Source of the DNA: Burkholderiales bacterium
GTDB taxonomy: Bacteria > Pseudomonadota > Gammaproteobacteria > Burkholderiales > Burkholderiaceae_C
DNA length: 64,000 bases
Direction of reading: 5' to 3'
Assembly (NCBI GenBank): GCA_016223165.1
Contig: JACRPO010000012.1
Span: 62,001-126,000, forward strand
How positions within the stretch are numbered: the stretch's first letter is position 1; every line of letters starts with the position of its first letter. Below are positions 39,601-46,915 of this stretch, one piece after another. The notes under the pieces are model-generated. The model had not been told where the DNA came from. It did no database searches and saw only the letters and a program-made list of their open reading frames with translations. A program made the position numbers and the translations under genes.

Positions 39601-39869
39601 GTGTCCGCCTTGCTGTCGCCGCCGCCCTCCGGGCCCGTCGCGGGGCGCAGGTTCGGACATATGGTGCGCTCACAGAGCTTCCGGGCGAAGATCTCGAACG
39701 CCTGCGTCTGGTTGCGTGAGGTGAGCGTCTCCAGGTAGTACTCCAGCGTCCCGCGATCCAGCTCATAACGCGAGGGCTTAGTCGAGTCCGAGTACAGCTC
39801 CGGCCGAAGGCGGCGCATGAACTCGGAGGGCGAGATGCTGGTCTGCTCCGTGCCTTGCTCGTCGGTCAT
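36651..39869 (-). CDS. Large protein with N-terminal Mrr-like nuclease domain; possible Argonaute-system component
   Basis: This 1072-residue protein is the third gene after the Argonaute, 30 bp downstream of the nuclease gene and on the same strand. Residues about 50-180 look like a PD-(D/E)XK fold of the Mrr/restriction type: GPEGGGDSKADTET supplies D85 and AFAFSAKERW supplies K122, followed by a strand-rich stretch (YQKVFFVTSRFARSRDR). The rest (about 200-1072) is mostly alpha-helical with helix-pair segments resembling a TPR-like solenoid, and a mixed C-terminal region (750-1072) I do not recognise. Together this suggests a nuclease effector with a sensing scaffold. Its role in the Argonaute system is inference. 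Confidence 0.65.
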   Translation of the reverse strand: MTDEQGTEQTSISPSEFMRRLRPELYSDSTKPSRYELDRGTLEYYLETLTSRNQTQAFEIFARKLCERTICPNLRPATGPEGGGDSKADTETRPMADELTTLLYVAQANAGRERWAFAFSAKERWTDKARADVAAAMGTGRNYQKVFFVTSRFARSRDRARLEDELSSKHGVQVTILDRTWIVEQVIDHDHRDLAVNYLGVGSENRDSRLGPNDYSRAQQLDELERTLADPQAFSGASWQRASEALAAAKLSRSLERPRHETDGRFARAIRVATSVGTEYQKLEAQYESIWTAFWWFNDFAPVANEYAGFEQRVLKSEHANVLEFLCNLLQLLFNAVLHRHVQPEQVDLAGRAARLRVRLAEIAEDQTRPNNALEATTSGLVIDANGALLAGDRTQLATVWPRLSAVLERADGLGDFDAMRAVRFVEAMGEIAGSDPGYSKLYDKMVDFVSQRKSEAEGALMLLKRAKQIDFDRNFEMIRLLGRAVSRLIKREHSEALAEATQLLALAYRSAGLLWAARAICLFALATMFADAEEDSDLPASVVPTLMMLAWIAVELLDVPEVLQAVRLARGCARSLPLTEESRAHFEDRLTTFDLVFSCLLLNAPPDMLDRLQRLPDVLPGLGLPHSRIWLLYALGYEPALRSEGSIPDDDSPDKVRNLASQLAARRPPGRRSRQLLLNEAAAGECITYVCGLRIAVAHQGSDSSVLAAEALLAAIEVVFATLPEQGAFPHTQAFALEIREVPEIDRPRLDIAPDRLSGTVSWPHGAEPAVLAQMGKLQGSLLTIAGSILSSTCFVRDMAETLDALLLTDAAADRVSAVTIAGNSRSRVFGNKVARLDTWTELAQRAYPLQADWPSLDPSVERADAAPAPENAAAVARRPPTPTDHRLLSAHSLIDIALWDLARWRGVASFIVGHDKPPVMGLLFESAPAARAIFERWRARLGARDSKDVLFVGVVRALQNAPASHYRVLITSSVSGLEADPEPGRLTSIAARIQTMTPDTDENLEQFLQTYERFGVYWLVPAILGSTGRPDILADLSIMKRHLSVKSANDIGPHDLEAIALHDEEVGGPD

Positions 39870-39899
39870 CGTTTGCTACGCGGCGGTGTCGCTGCGCTG

Positions 39900-41120
39900 C
39901 TATTCGCGCCGATCGGCAGCCGTCGGCAGATGCGACGGGCGGCTGACGATCAGCACGTCCGCGATCCCGGGCACCGATCGCAACGCGCGCCGAGTTGTCT
40001 CGTGCTCTTGGACGCTGCAAGAGTCGTCGTAAATGAAGACCAGGATCTCTCGATAGCGCTCCGGCGATCGGCGGTAAGGCTCCACGTCCTCAAGGACCTC
40101 TTTCTCGATGGCCTTGAAGTCAGCGGCCGCGCGCGCGAACTTCACCTCGATCAACAGCCCCAGGCTTGGAACTCCCAGATCGGCCCGGTACGTCGAGTGG
40201 CCGAACTTTGGCAGCGTGTCTTCGTCCTCGAGGTCGTGGAACATCCCTCGTAGGATGAGCCACAGGATGTCTTGAACCTCGCGCTCGCTGCGGATCGGCC
40301 AACGCACAGGCGTTCTCAGTTCACTGCTGTCCCATCGCCAGCGGCGGAGGCAGCTCTCGAACTGACTCAATACCTGACTCACCGTCGCCAGGGTCCGCAG
40401 TACGGCAGCCGTCTCTTCGCTGACAGCCGCTCGCAGCACCCGCCACAACAGCGCCGCCTGATGTGCTGACCGACGCCCAACGTCCTCCGTCAGGGCGCGC
40501 TCTACGATGGAGGCTCGAAGTGCAATGCGCTGATCAGCAGTGACGAGACCCACAGGCGCACCCTGATCCAGCCACCAGTCGAATGCAGCGCAATCGCTCA
40601 ACGGTGCTTCGAGGTCCAGCACAGGCAGCGTGATCTTGGCGCTACATAGCTGCGCTGCGTGCGCCAGCAGCGGGTCGGTGCGCACGGCCGCATCGCGTCG
40701 CACTGACCCCAAAACCTTGCCCAGCCAGTGCGCGTACTCGTTCTTCGTCCCGAGGAATCGCTTGGCCACCAGCGCCAAGCCGAGCAGAACCGAGGGATCG
40801 TGCAGAGCGGCCCCTGGCCCGGCCAACAGCGGGTCACGCGCCACGGCACGCTGCATGCCCTCGTCGAGCGCACCGAGTAGGCCAGCGTCCGAGCGAAACG
40901 CCTCGGTGTAGCCCAGGGCCGCAACTGTCGGCAGGCTGGATGGGTCGTAGGTGCGGCGCAGCCACAGCTCCTCGCAGTCGATACCCCAAGCGATGCCCAG
41001 TCGCGGGTCGTCGCCGACGATGTACCGCGCAAGCAAACCCTCGACATTGCCGCTGGTGTTGGCCGAAGCGATGTCCGCGCGCAAGCGCCCTAGGCCATCG
41101 GCGATCCAAGTGGTCGTCAT
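39900..41120 (-). CDS. Argonaute-associated PD-(D/E)XK nuclease (BPAN-like)
   Basis: This 406-residue protein has a helical N-terminal two thirds and a C-terminal PD-(D/E)XK core: D314 (YRADLG), then E325 and K327 (LLIEVKFAR), with further strands (EILVFIYDD, VLIVSRP). Its ATG overlaps the Argonaute stop (ATGA), so the two are translationally coupled. Nucleases of this type are encoded next to catalytically inactive long-B Argonautes, where guide-directed target recognition is thought to trigger them. ATG 41120 is chosen for that overlap; readings extending to 41360 run inside the Argonaute gene. Confidence 0.8.
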   Translation of the reverse strand: MTTTWIADGLGRLRADIASANTSGNVEGLLARYIVGDDPRLGIAWGIDCEELWLRRTYDPSSLPTVAALGYTEAFRSDAGLLGALDEGMQRAVARDPLLAGPGAALHDPSVLLGLALVAKRFLGTKNEYAHWLGKVLGSVRRDAAVRTDPLLAHAAQLCSAKITLPVLDLEAPLSDCAAFDWWLDQGAPVGLVTADQRIALRASIVERALTEDVGRRSAHQAALLWRVLRAAVSEETAAVLRTLATVSQVLSQFESCLRRWRWDSSELRTPVRWPIRSEREVQDILWLILRGMFHDLEDEDTLPKFGHSTYRADLGVPSLGLLIEVKFARAAADFKAIEKEVLEDVEPYRRSPERYREILVFIYDDSCSVQEHETTRRALRSVPGIADVLIVSRPSHLPTAADRRE

Positions 41121-43366
41121 AAGAACCACCTGCTTTCGCGCAGCCGCGTGATCAGGATGTCCGGATTGAAGTTCGGCATCTGCCGCAGGTTGCCCAGCAG
41201 CTTGACGACCATGTTGGGGTAAGACACTGACACGGGCTGGTAGGACGGCATGAACGAGCGCCACGACATGAACGTCAAGTTGAAGACCTGCTCCGCGATG
41301 TAGTCCAGGCTGGTGAATGTGGAGTCCGGGTGGATGCTGACCAGCATCGGCGCAGGGCACCCCTGGAGGTCGGTCTTCAGCTGCTGCGGCCCCGTCAGCG
41401 TGACCAGCGCCGCGCGCGGGCCAAGCGGCACGAGCTGTCCACGCGTCGGCACTGCCACACCTTTGCGCGACTGCCGATAGGGCGCGCCGTCGGATGCCGG
41501 ATCGAACAGCTTCCAGTCGTGATCTGCACTGACCTGGACGAACGCGTACTCGACCTCGTAGTCGGTGAGTTCGCGAACCAAGGACGCCACGGCCTGAGCT
41601 TCAGTCTCCTTGTAGCGCTTGAACGACTGGTGAAAGATGATGCGCAGCTTGTCGCCCTTGCGCCAGCCGAATCGGCGCTGCAGTTCGTCGAGGTTGGTCC
41701 TAAGCGACGCCAGCAAGGCCGCTTCGTATTGGCCGGGCGCCGCTTCGGAGGTCGAATTGCCCAAAAGATAGTTGCCATCGCCGCTGAACACCGTGGTGAT
41801 GCCAACGAGGCGCGCGCGCTCGGACAACCGATCGAAGCCGACCCGAGCGCTGCCGATGCCGACGATGACCTCGTAGACCAGGCGCTGCTGCACCGAGAGG
41901 GTCCACGGCACGCCGCCGAGCTTGGCGTAAAGCGCGAGCGCAATGTTGTTCAGGCTGTATCCCACGCTGTTCTGCAGCAGCGTGGGCAGGCGCACGGCCT
42001 GGACCGGCACGCCTTGCGACATCAGCACAGCCTTGCTCGTGTAGTAGGGGCTTTGCGCGCCATTCAGCAGCAGATCGTCATCGGTCAGCACGACGAGCGC
42101 CGCGTCCACCTTGCGCTGTGCGGCCTCCAGCGCCGCGCTGCGGTACGCCTGGGCCTTGCTCGATGCCGGTTCGACGCCGACCAACTCGAAGTGCATGCCT
42201 TGCAGGCGGAACTTGCGGGCCATGCCCTGCTGCATCGGGGTCTTGGCGCCGTTGGAAGGGACACCGTCGCGTAGCTGGGCGACGAAGCGTTCCACGTGGC
42301 CTTGATGTGCCGCCGGATAGATCACCGCGACGCGAGGGCTCTTGCACACGAAGCTGTCGGCGTCGAAAGGGCCATTGACGTCGATCTGCGGATCCACCGG
42401 CCAAGACACGGTGATGGAGCCTCCGGGCCGCAGGCTGCACTGCGGTGTGTTGAGCTTGCGAGACTGTCCAACACCAATTCCGCGATTCACCTCGGTAAGC
42501 GTGCCGTCGAGCGAAACGGTCAGGCCGGCGCAGCAGAGCAGATCGCCCTGCAGGTCGTCGAACTGCTCCACCAACTGCTTGATGCGCGCGAGTTGTTTGT
42601 CCGCGGCCGAGACGTTGAACAGGCACGCCGCTAGCCGCCGCTGGAACCCTTCGTAGTCGGAGCCCAGCGCCGCGCGGCCCAGGCGCTCGAAGTTCGCGTA
42701 GGTAGGTTCCACATGGAGTTGATCGAGCGCCACGCGATCCTTGCGCGCGTCGGCGAGGACAGCAAAGTCGTCTTCGATGCGTTCCATCCGCCCCATCAGG
42801 CGCCGGTTGAACATCGGCAGGATGTAGAGGTCGTCGACCTCGCTTTCGCCAACAACGTAGAGCCCTTGAAGCGGCAGGCCGCGGTCTCGCAGCTCCTTTG
42901 CCGTGGGCTTGATCAGGAGCCGAGCGCCGAAGTTGACGAGCACGCCGTTCAGGAATCCGCCGTCTTGCGGCGCAAGAGGCCGCACATTGAAGGCGTACTC
43001 GGCGAACACGCCGAAAGTCTCGGCACCCGTGCCCTTGAGTAGGTTGGAGGTATCCCGCACGAACTTCGCCGGCCGTACGCCGGAGATGCTGCGGTGGTGA
43101 TTGAAGAACGAGCGCAGCAGGGCTTGGTGGGCCAGGGCGTTGGCGACGCTGTGGTCCTTGGCAACGTCGAAGGTGACCGACTCGCCGTCGGTCGCGGTGC
43201 CTTCCGCATAGGGGAACAAGCTGACTTCGTCGCCGGTGCGCAGCACGAAGTGCGTCTTGAAGAGCCGCGTGCGTAGTGTCTTGAGCTGGTCGCTGCTTTC
43301 GTAGGGCACGCGGTATCCGGCGAAGTGCGATGCCGAGAAGGTGATGGGTAAGTGGTTGAGCAGCAT
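41117..43366 (-). CDS. Long-B prokaryotic Argonaute, RsAgo-like, catalytically inactive
   Basis: The protein has 749 residues and N, PAZ-like, MID and PIWI regions. Several segments match the Rhodobacter sphaeroides Argonaute as I know it: LVGITTVFSGDGNYLLGN, VSIHPDSTF, SWRS and the C-terminal SRWFL. MID features include SPYYTSKAVLMSQGVPVQAVR and NIALALYAKLGGVPWTL. The PIWI catalytic tetrad is lost: the first aspartate position reads GIGS (503-506), and the second reads IIFHQSFK (576-583). RsAgo binds RNA guides and DNA targets without cutting, so this protein should recognise invader DNA and signal to the coupled nuclease. It lies 46 bp after the PIN toxin gene on the same strand. Confidence 0.93.
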   Translation of the reverse strand: MLLNHLPITFSASHFAGYRVPYESSDQLKTLRTRLFKTHFVLRTGDEVSLFPYAEGTATDGESVTFDVAKDHSVANALAHQALLRSFFNHHRSISGVRPAKFVRDTSNLLKGTGAETFGVFAEYAFNVRPLAPQDGGFLNGVLVNFGARLLIKPTAKELRDRGLPLQGLYVVGESEVDDLYILPMFNRRLMGRMERIEDDFAVLADARKDRVALDQLHVEPTYANFERLGRAALGSDYEGFQRRLAACLFNVSAADKQLARIKQLVEQFDDLQGDLLCCAGLTVSLDGTLTEVNRGIGVGQSRKLNTPQCSLRPGGSITVSWPVDPQIDVNGPFDADSFVCKSPRVAVIYPAAHQGHVERFVAQLRDGVPSNGAKTPMQQGMARKFRLQGMHFELVGVEPASSKAQAYRSAALEAAQRKVDAALVVLTDDDLLLNGAQSPYYTSKAVLMSQGVPVQAVRLPTLLQNSVGYSLNNIALALYAKLGGVPWTLSVQQRLVYEVIVGIGSARVGFDRLSERARLVGITTVFSGDGNYLLGNSTSEAAPGQYEAALLASLRTNLDELQRRFGWRKGDKLRIIFHQSFKRYKETEAQAVASLVRELTDYEVEYAFVQVSADHDWKLFDPASDGAPYRQSRKGVAVPTRGQLVPLGPRAALVTLTGPQQLKTDLQGCPAPMLVSIHPDSTFTSLDYIAEQVFNLTFMSWRSFMPSYQPVSVSYPNMVVKLLGNLRQMPNFNPDILITRLRESRWFL

Positions 43367-43412
43367 GTTTTGGTCATCTCCCTGTTCGGTGCTTCGCCGC
43401 TTGGCAGTCCTG

Positions 43413-43994
43413 TCAGATCAGCTCGGCGGCCTCCCTCAACCGTAGTGCGGTGGCAGGCAAACCGGCGCGCTCAAGCGCCGCCGCAAAGTCCTCCGCGGTC
43501 GCTTCCGGCTTCTTCCAGCGCGCGCGCATGCGTTTGAAGGCCGCCACCGCGACGAACTGATCGAGATCCCACTGAGCGACGATGAACTGGTCGGGATGAA
43601 TGACCTCGATGGCGAGAGGTCCAACGACGTCTGAAGGAAAGTCACGCAGGTTCAACGTGACGATGCAGTCGGCATGGCCCGCCAACGCTGCTGCGAGCAC
43701 ATGAACGTCTCCTGGGTCCGGCAGTTTCAGGCCGCCGGCCAGTGATCGCCAGGCCCGCTCCTCGACCTCCCAGTCCGGCACGGCCTCACGCATCTAATCC
43801 CGCCGGTACTCCAGCTTGCCTATAAGGTCAGGACGACGGTCTTCGATCGATTTGATCCATTCGGACTCGATAGTCCGCGACCACTTGGCCGCGTACAGGC
43901 CGGCGCTTGCGAGGCTCATCAACGCATCGGCCATCGCCATCGGATGGAGCACGCACGCGTCCAGCAACGCCGTGTAGCGCGCATGCCCCGCCAT
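43413..43994 (-). pseudogene. PIN-domain toxin interrupted by an in-frame amber codon
   Basis: Two halves in one frame make a complete PIN ribonuclease-type toxin. The first (43797-43994) starts MAGHARYTALLDACVLHPM and holds the first acidic residue. The second (43413-43793) holds ALAGHADCIVTLNLRDFP with the later acidic residues. They are separated by a single TAG at 43794-43796, followed at once by ATG (RRD-stop-MREAV). A Trp or Gln codon changed by one base would explain it. Translation could restart at the ATG, or the stop could be suppressed or a sequencing error. The antitoxin gene upstream is intact. Confidence 0.75.
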
Positions 43995-43995
43995 G

Positions 43996-44466
43996 TCAGT
44001 AGTCCAGCCCTAGCTCGCGTGCGTTCTCGGCCATGCGCTCGAGTGCGCCCTCTTGGCGCTTGCGCATCTCGCGCGCGTAGGCCACTAGGTCTTCGAACGC
44101 AACCCGTCGATGCGTGCCCACCTTGCGATGAGGCAGCCGGCCTTCCTCGATCTCCTTGATCACAAACGGCCGAGAGACGTTCAAGAAGTTCGCAGCCTCG
44201 ACGGTGCTGAACTCCTGCTTAGACGGCATGAGCGTGATGGGCCGACCTTCGCTCATTGCCCCCAGCAACTGGCCGATGAGTTTCAGCGCAGCCGGCGGCA
44301 ACTCCACCGTCGGATGGGCGCCGCTGGTAGTGGTCAGCGTGATGGCTGCGGCGCGCGAATGGTCGAGCGCTTCCATGATGCATCGCTGGGCGGCGCGCGC
44401 CATCTCGACCTCCTGGGGTGACATCTGGGGAGGCAGAACCTGGCGAACTTTCTCGAGGGCGGTCAA
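43996..44466 (-). CDS. Antitoxin with excisionase-family DNA-binding domain
   Basis: This 156-residue protein has a helical N-terminal part. The C-terminal MerR/excisionase-type winged helix (FSTVEAANFLNVSRPFVIKEIEEGRLPHRKVGTHRRVAFEDLVAYA, about 86-130) is the standard pattern for antitoxins of PIN toxins. It lies 1 bp upstream of the toxin start. It should repress its own promoter and neutralise the PIN ribonuclease. It is the first gene of a possible minus-strand run that goes on to the Argonaute. Confidence 0.85.
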   Translation of the reverse strand: MTALEKVRQVLPPQMSPQEVEMARAAQRCIMEALDHSRAAAITLTTTSGAHPTVELPPAALKLIGQLLGAMSEGRPITLMPSKQEFSTVEAANFLNVSRPFVIKEIEEGRLPHRKVGTHRRVAFEDLVAYAREMRKRQEGALERMAENARELGLDY

Positions 44467-44502
44467 AAGGGTTGCTCCTGGCTTTTGGTGCGGGCGCAGG
44501 GC

Positions 44503-44543
44503 TGCATAGTATCACATCAAGTGAAGTAAGTGCAACAAGTGAA
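44503..44543 (-). promoter_or_regulatory. Candidate promoter and operator of the toxin-antitoxin genes
   Basis: This is one of the few AT-rich stretches in the element. On the minus strand it shows TTGCAC as -35 and, 16 bp later, GATACT as -10 with an extended TG. The direct repeat CAAGTGAA occurs at 44518-44525 and 44536-44543, overlapping the promoter, and fits binding by the antitoxin. Both points are inference from sequence. Confidence 0.45.
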
Positions 44544-44608
44544 TCATCTGTCTGACCGGGCCGGCGCACGGAGAGGTCCGCGTCAGCCGGAGGCAACGCG
44601 GATGGCGC

Positions 44609-45163
44609 CTACCGTCTAGGACCGTCGCACAGCGCCCGAAACGCGCAACCTCTGCAACCGCTGCTCGACTCCACATATCGGGGCATGAGCCGGCCGCTGA
44701 TGACGTCCTCTCGCCGTCTGTAGAGCGCCACGATCTTCGCCGTGTCCAGCAGCTCGACGCGGTGCGAGCGCGATGCCGCAGTTCCCTTCGGCCTCTGCGC
44801 CGTCACGAACCCGTGGGCCGCGACGCGCTGTCCAGTCTGACCTTCGAGCGCCATCCTCTGCGCCGACAACTGAATCACGTCAGTCGCATAGGCTCGATCG
44901 CTCCAGCGCGTCTTGAGCTCGACCAGCACCAGTTCTCCGTCAGGGCGCCGATATGCTCGATCGACCCGCGCGACCAGCGGGACCGGGGCGCGGACGCGGA
45001 ACAGCTTCTCCATGTACGCAAGAGTGGCGTCTCCAAGAGCTGCCGGCCTCGACGCCTGCTCGGCATCCTTCGCGGCAGCAGCGCGTCGCCGGCGCAGTAC
45101 GAACGCCGCGGCAAGCACTGCAACGGCAGCGACGATCGACAGCCACAAGAGTTCAGCGTTCAT
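44609..45163 (-). CDS. Cas4-like nuclease, catalytic half, membrane-anchored
   Basis: This 184-residue protein begins with a transmembrane helix (about 5-23). It then carries a RecB/Cas4-type core: D68 (RVDRAYRRPDG), E82 and K84 (LVLVELKTRW), Q98 (DVIQLSAQRMALEG), and C-terminal cysteines C170, C173 and C179 (CRGCAFRALC), exactly the CxxCx5C spacing of Cas4 iron-sulfur nucleases. The N-terminal cysteine and the histidine that Cas4 also needs are missing, but they occur in the overlapping upstream gene. Its ATG overlaps that gene's stop (ATGA). There is no CRISPR array or cas1 in the window, so a role in spacer acquisition is unlikely. Confidence 0.65.
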   Translation of the reverse strand: MNAELLWLSIVAAVAVLAAAFVLRRRRAAAAKDAEQASRPAALGDATLAYMEKLFRVRAPVPLVARVDRAYRRPDGELVLVELKTRWSDRAYATDVIQLSAQRMALEGQTGQRVAAHGFVTAQRPKGTAASRSHRVELLDTAKIVALYRRREDVISGRLMPRYVESSSGCRGCAFRALCDGPRR

Positions 45164-45615
45164 CCAGGCCTTTCGAGGCGACGTCGGACGGCAATGAGCA
45201 GCACTTCGATCAGCGCTCGAACCGGCCGCTGTAGCCACGGCAGCCGGGCAAGGACGTCGCACACGCGCGGCGCGCACCAGTAGTACGCAGCAACGGCCCG
45301 GCGCCCGATCCGCCGATGCAGGAGGACCTCATCCCGGTAGCGGCGCAGCACGTTGGTCTGCCAAGCTTCCTCGCCAAACAAGCAGGTGGCAACAAAGCAC
45401 CGCCGGTCGGCGCCGGACGCCACCGCCGACAGCCCTTCGCGGTAGTACCGCTCGTGGGCGCGCCGGCCCCGCTCGGCGCTGCGCTGCTGCTCCGGCGTCA
45501 TCCGCTGCCCGTGCAGATGGGCCAACAGCACCCGCTTCTCGCAGAAGCCCATCTCGGCCAGATCCTTGGCGCTGACGAAGCGCTCGCGCTGGTTCCGCCT
45601 TCGACGCAACCTCAT
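45160..45615 (-). CDS. Cas4-like N-terminal half with CFI-box-like tail
   Basis: In this 151-residue protein, residues 14-60 (SAKDLAEMGFCEKRVLLAHL and ERGRRAHERYY) match the Cas4 N-terminus, with the cluster cysteine C25 and histidine H54. From C73 the sequence reads CFVATCLFGEEAWQTNVLRRYRDEVLL then GRRAVAAYYWCAPRV. That resembles the CFI-box C-terminal domain seen on many unrelated proteins, and it ends in a hydrophobic helix and a basic tail. It overlaps the next gene by 4 bp. The pair may fold as a two-chain iron-sulfur nuclease at the membrane, which is inference. Confidence 0.55.
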   Translation of the reverse strand: MRLRRRRNQRERFVSAKDLAEMGFCEKRVLLAHLHGQRMTPEQQRSAERGRRAHERYYREGLSAVASGADRRCFVATCLFGEEAWQTNVLRRYRDEVLLHRRIGRRAVAAYYWCAPRVCDVLARLPWLQRPVRALIEVLLIAVRRRLERPG

Positions 45616-45623
45616 CCGTCACC

Positions 45624-45887
45624 TCACTCTTTCAGCGCTGGTTCGAAAAGGCCGTTCGTCACTTCGGTGAGCGGTAGCGCCGGCGGTGGCTTGGTGATCC
45701 CGCTGGTCAACGCAAACACCCCAAACTGCGCAAGCAGTCCGTCGTACGCCAGCACGCGCAGCCGGTTGACCCGCTTCACCCCCTGCGGGAACTGCACCAG
45801 CTCGTCGAAGAGCCGCGGGTTGTCGGCACGTGCCAGCTCGAAGACCAGCCGTACGGGCTTGGGCACGGCCTTGTCTCGGTCGTTCAT
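45624..45887 (-). CDS. Small protein following the ParM-like gene, possible partner
   Basis: This 87-residue protein starts at an ATG overlapping the stop of the ParM-like gene (ATGA). It has a basic, helical centre (FPQGVKRVNRLRVLAYDGLLAQFGV) and an acidic end. Actin-like plasmid ATPases are usually followed by a small DNA-binding adaptor (ParR/StbB), and position and size fit that role. I see no clear ribbon-helix-helix, so the assignment rests on context. Confidence 0.55.
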   Translation of the reverse strand: MNDRDKAVPKPVRLVFELARADNPRLFDELVQFPQGVKRVNRLRVLAYDGLLAQFGVFALTSGITKPPPALPLTEVTNGLFEPALKE

Positions 45888-46915
45888 GCCGCATCCCCTT
45901 GCGAGCGCTCGCGCACGCCCGCCATCGCAGTCGCCGCGTAGTTCTGTCCGGCGAGTTGGAATCCCCGCACGTTGGCGAACAACGGCTCCTTCACCTCGTG
46001 GATGCGGTGCTTCGGGAAGGCCGCCTTTACCGCCTTCTTGAAGAGGAACGCACCGCCGCCGACGAGCACGATGTTCTGCAGGCTCTCCGGCGTCTCGATC
46101 CACTGCCGCATGGTCGACACCGCCTGCTGCGCCACGCTTTCGGCGAGCGGCAGGTGGCGCTTCATGTCGTAGGGCTTCTGGAAGATGATCGGCGCCTTGC
46201 CCGTGCGCAGCGCCAGGTCGATCGCGTCGTAGTCCCGGTATGGCGTGCCGATGTCTTTCGAGATCTCGGCCGCCAGCAGCCTCAGCACGTCGGACATGCC
46301 TCGATTGATCGAGTGCGACTGCTTCTGCACGAGGCGCATGCCGCGGCACACCAGCCAGTCGAAGGTCCGCGAGCCCGGGTCGATGACCAGGCTCTGCTCG
46401 TTGCCGATCGTGGCCATCTTTTCGTGCTCGGCCGCGTAGTGCACGAGAGCGCCTTGCGGCTGTGCCACAGCGAGCGCCTTGTGCACGACGATCACCTTGC
46501 CGCCGCCGAGCTGATGGGTGCCGACCATGGCCTTCTCCAGCGCCGTCTTCTTCAGCGCCAGCAGCGCCACGGGCAGGCCGACGACGAGCAGGTCCAAATG
46601 CGAAACCTTCATCATCGACAGCGCGCCGCGCAGAAGCGCCATGTACTCCGGCGACTCGGTGTACTCGTCGTGCAGTTGCTTCGCGCGGAAGGTGTCGGCG
46701 GCGAGGCCAACGTCAGGCCCGACCTCGTAGTACAGCGGCCCGACCGGAATGCACACCGTCTTGCGCCGCTCGGTCGCCGGCCACGCCGGCGCCTCGCCGC
46801 TGGACGGATAGGCGATCGATGGGAAGCTGGTGCAGCGGATCTCCGAGCCGACCACCCCGTTGACGAACTTGGTGTTGCCGGAGCCGACATCCACCGCTCT
46901 GACGATCAGGTCCAT
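45884..46915 (-). CDS. ParM/StbA-type actin-like ATPase (PRTRC system protein D-like)
   Basis: This 343-residue actin-fold protein has phosphate-1 AVDVGSGNTKFVNG (residues about 6-19), phosphate-2 SLVIDPGSRTFDWLV, and the adenosine motif NIVLVGGGAFLFKKAV. Such proteins form filaments that push plasmid copies apart. ATG 46915 is chosen because it has an AGGAG site; an upstream in-frame start at 46942 adds nine residues. Actin-like ATPases of this type accompany PRTRC cassettes and are then called protein D. Here the cassette starts 2.6 kb away, beyond the integrase. Confidence 0.82.
   Translation of the reverse strand: MDLIVRAVDVGSGNTKFVNGVVGSEIRCTSFPSIAYPSSGEAPAWPATERRKTVCIPVGPLYYEVGPDVGLAADTFRAKQLHDEYTESPEYMALLRGALSMMKVSHLDLLVVGLPVALLALKKTALEKAMVGTHQLGGGKVIVVHKALAVAQPQGALVHYAAEHEKMATIGNEQSLVIDPGSRTFDWLVCRGMRLVQKQSHSINRGMSDVLRLLAAEISKDIGTPYRDYDAIDLALRTGKAPIIFQKPYDMKRHLPLAESVAQQAVSTMRQWIETPESLQNIVLVGGGAFLFKKAVKAAFPKHRIHEVKEPLFANVRGFQLAGQNYAATAMAGVRERSQGDAA

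Noticed and set aside
44609..45615. CRISPR-Cas adaptation module
   Set aside because: The Cas4-like residues are present, but there is no cas1, cas2 or repeat-spacer array anywhere in the window.
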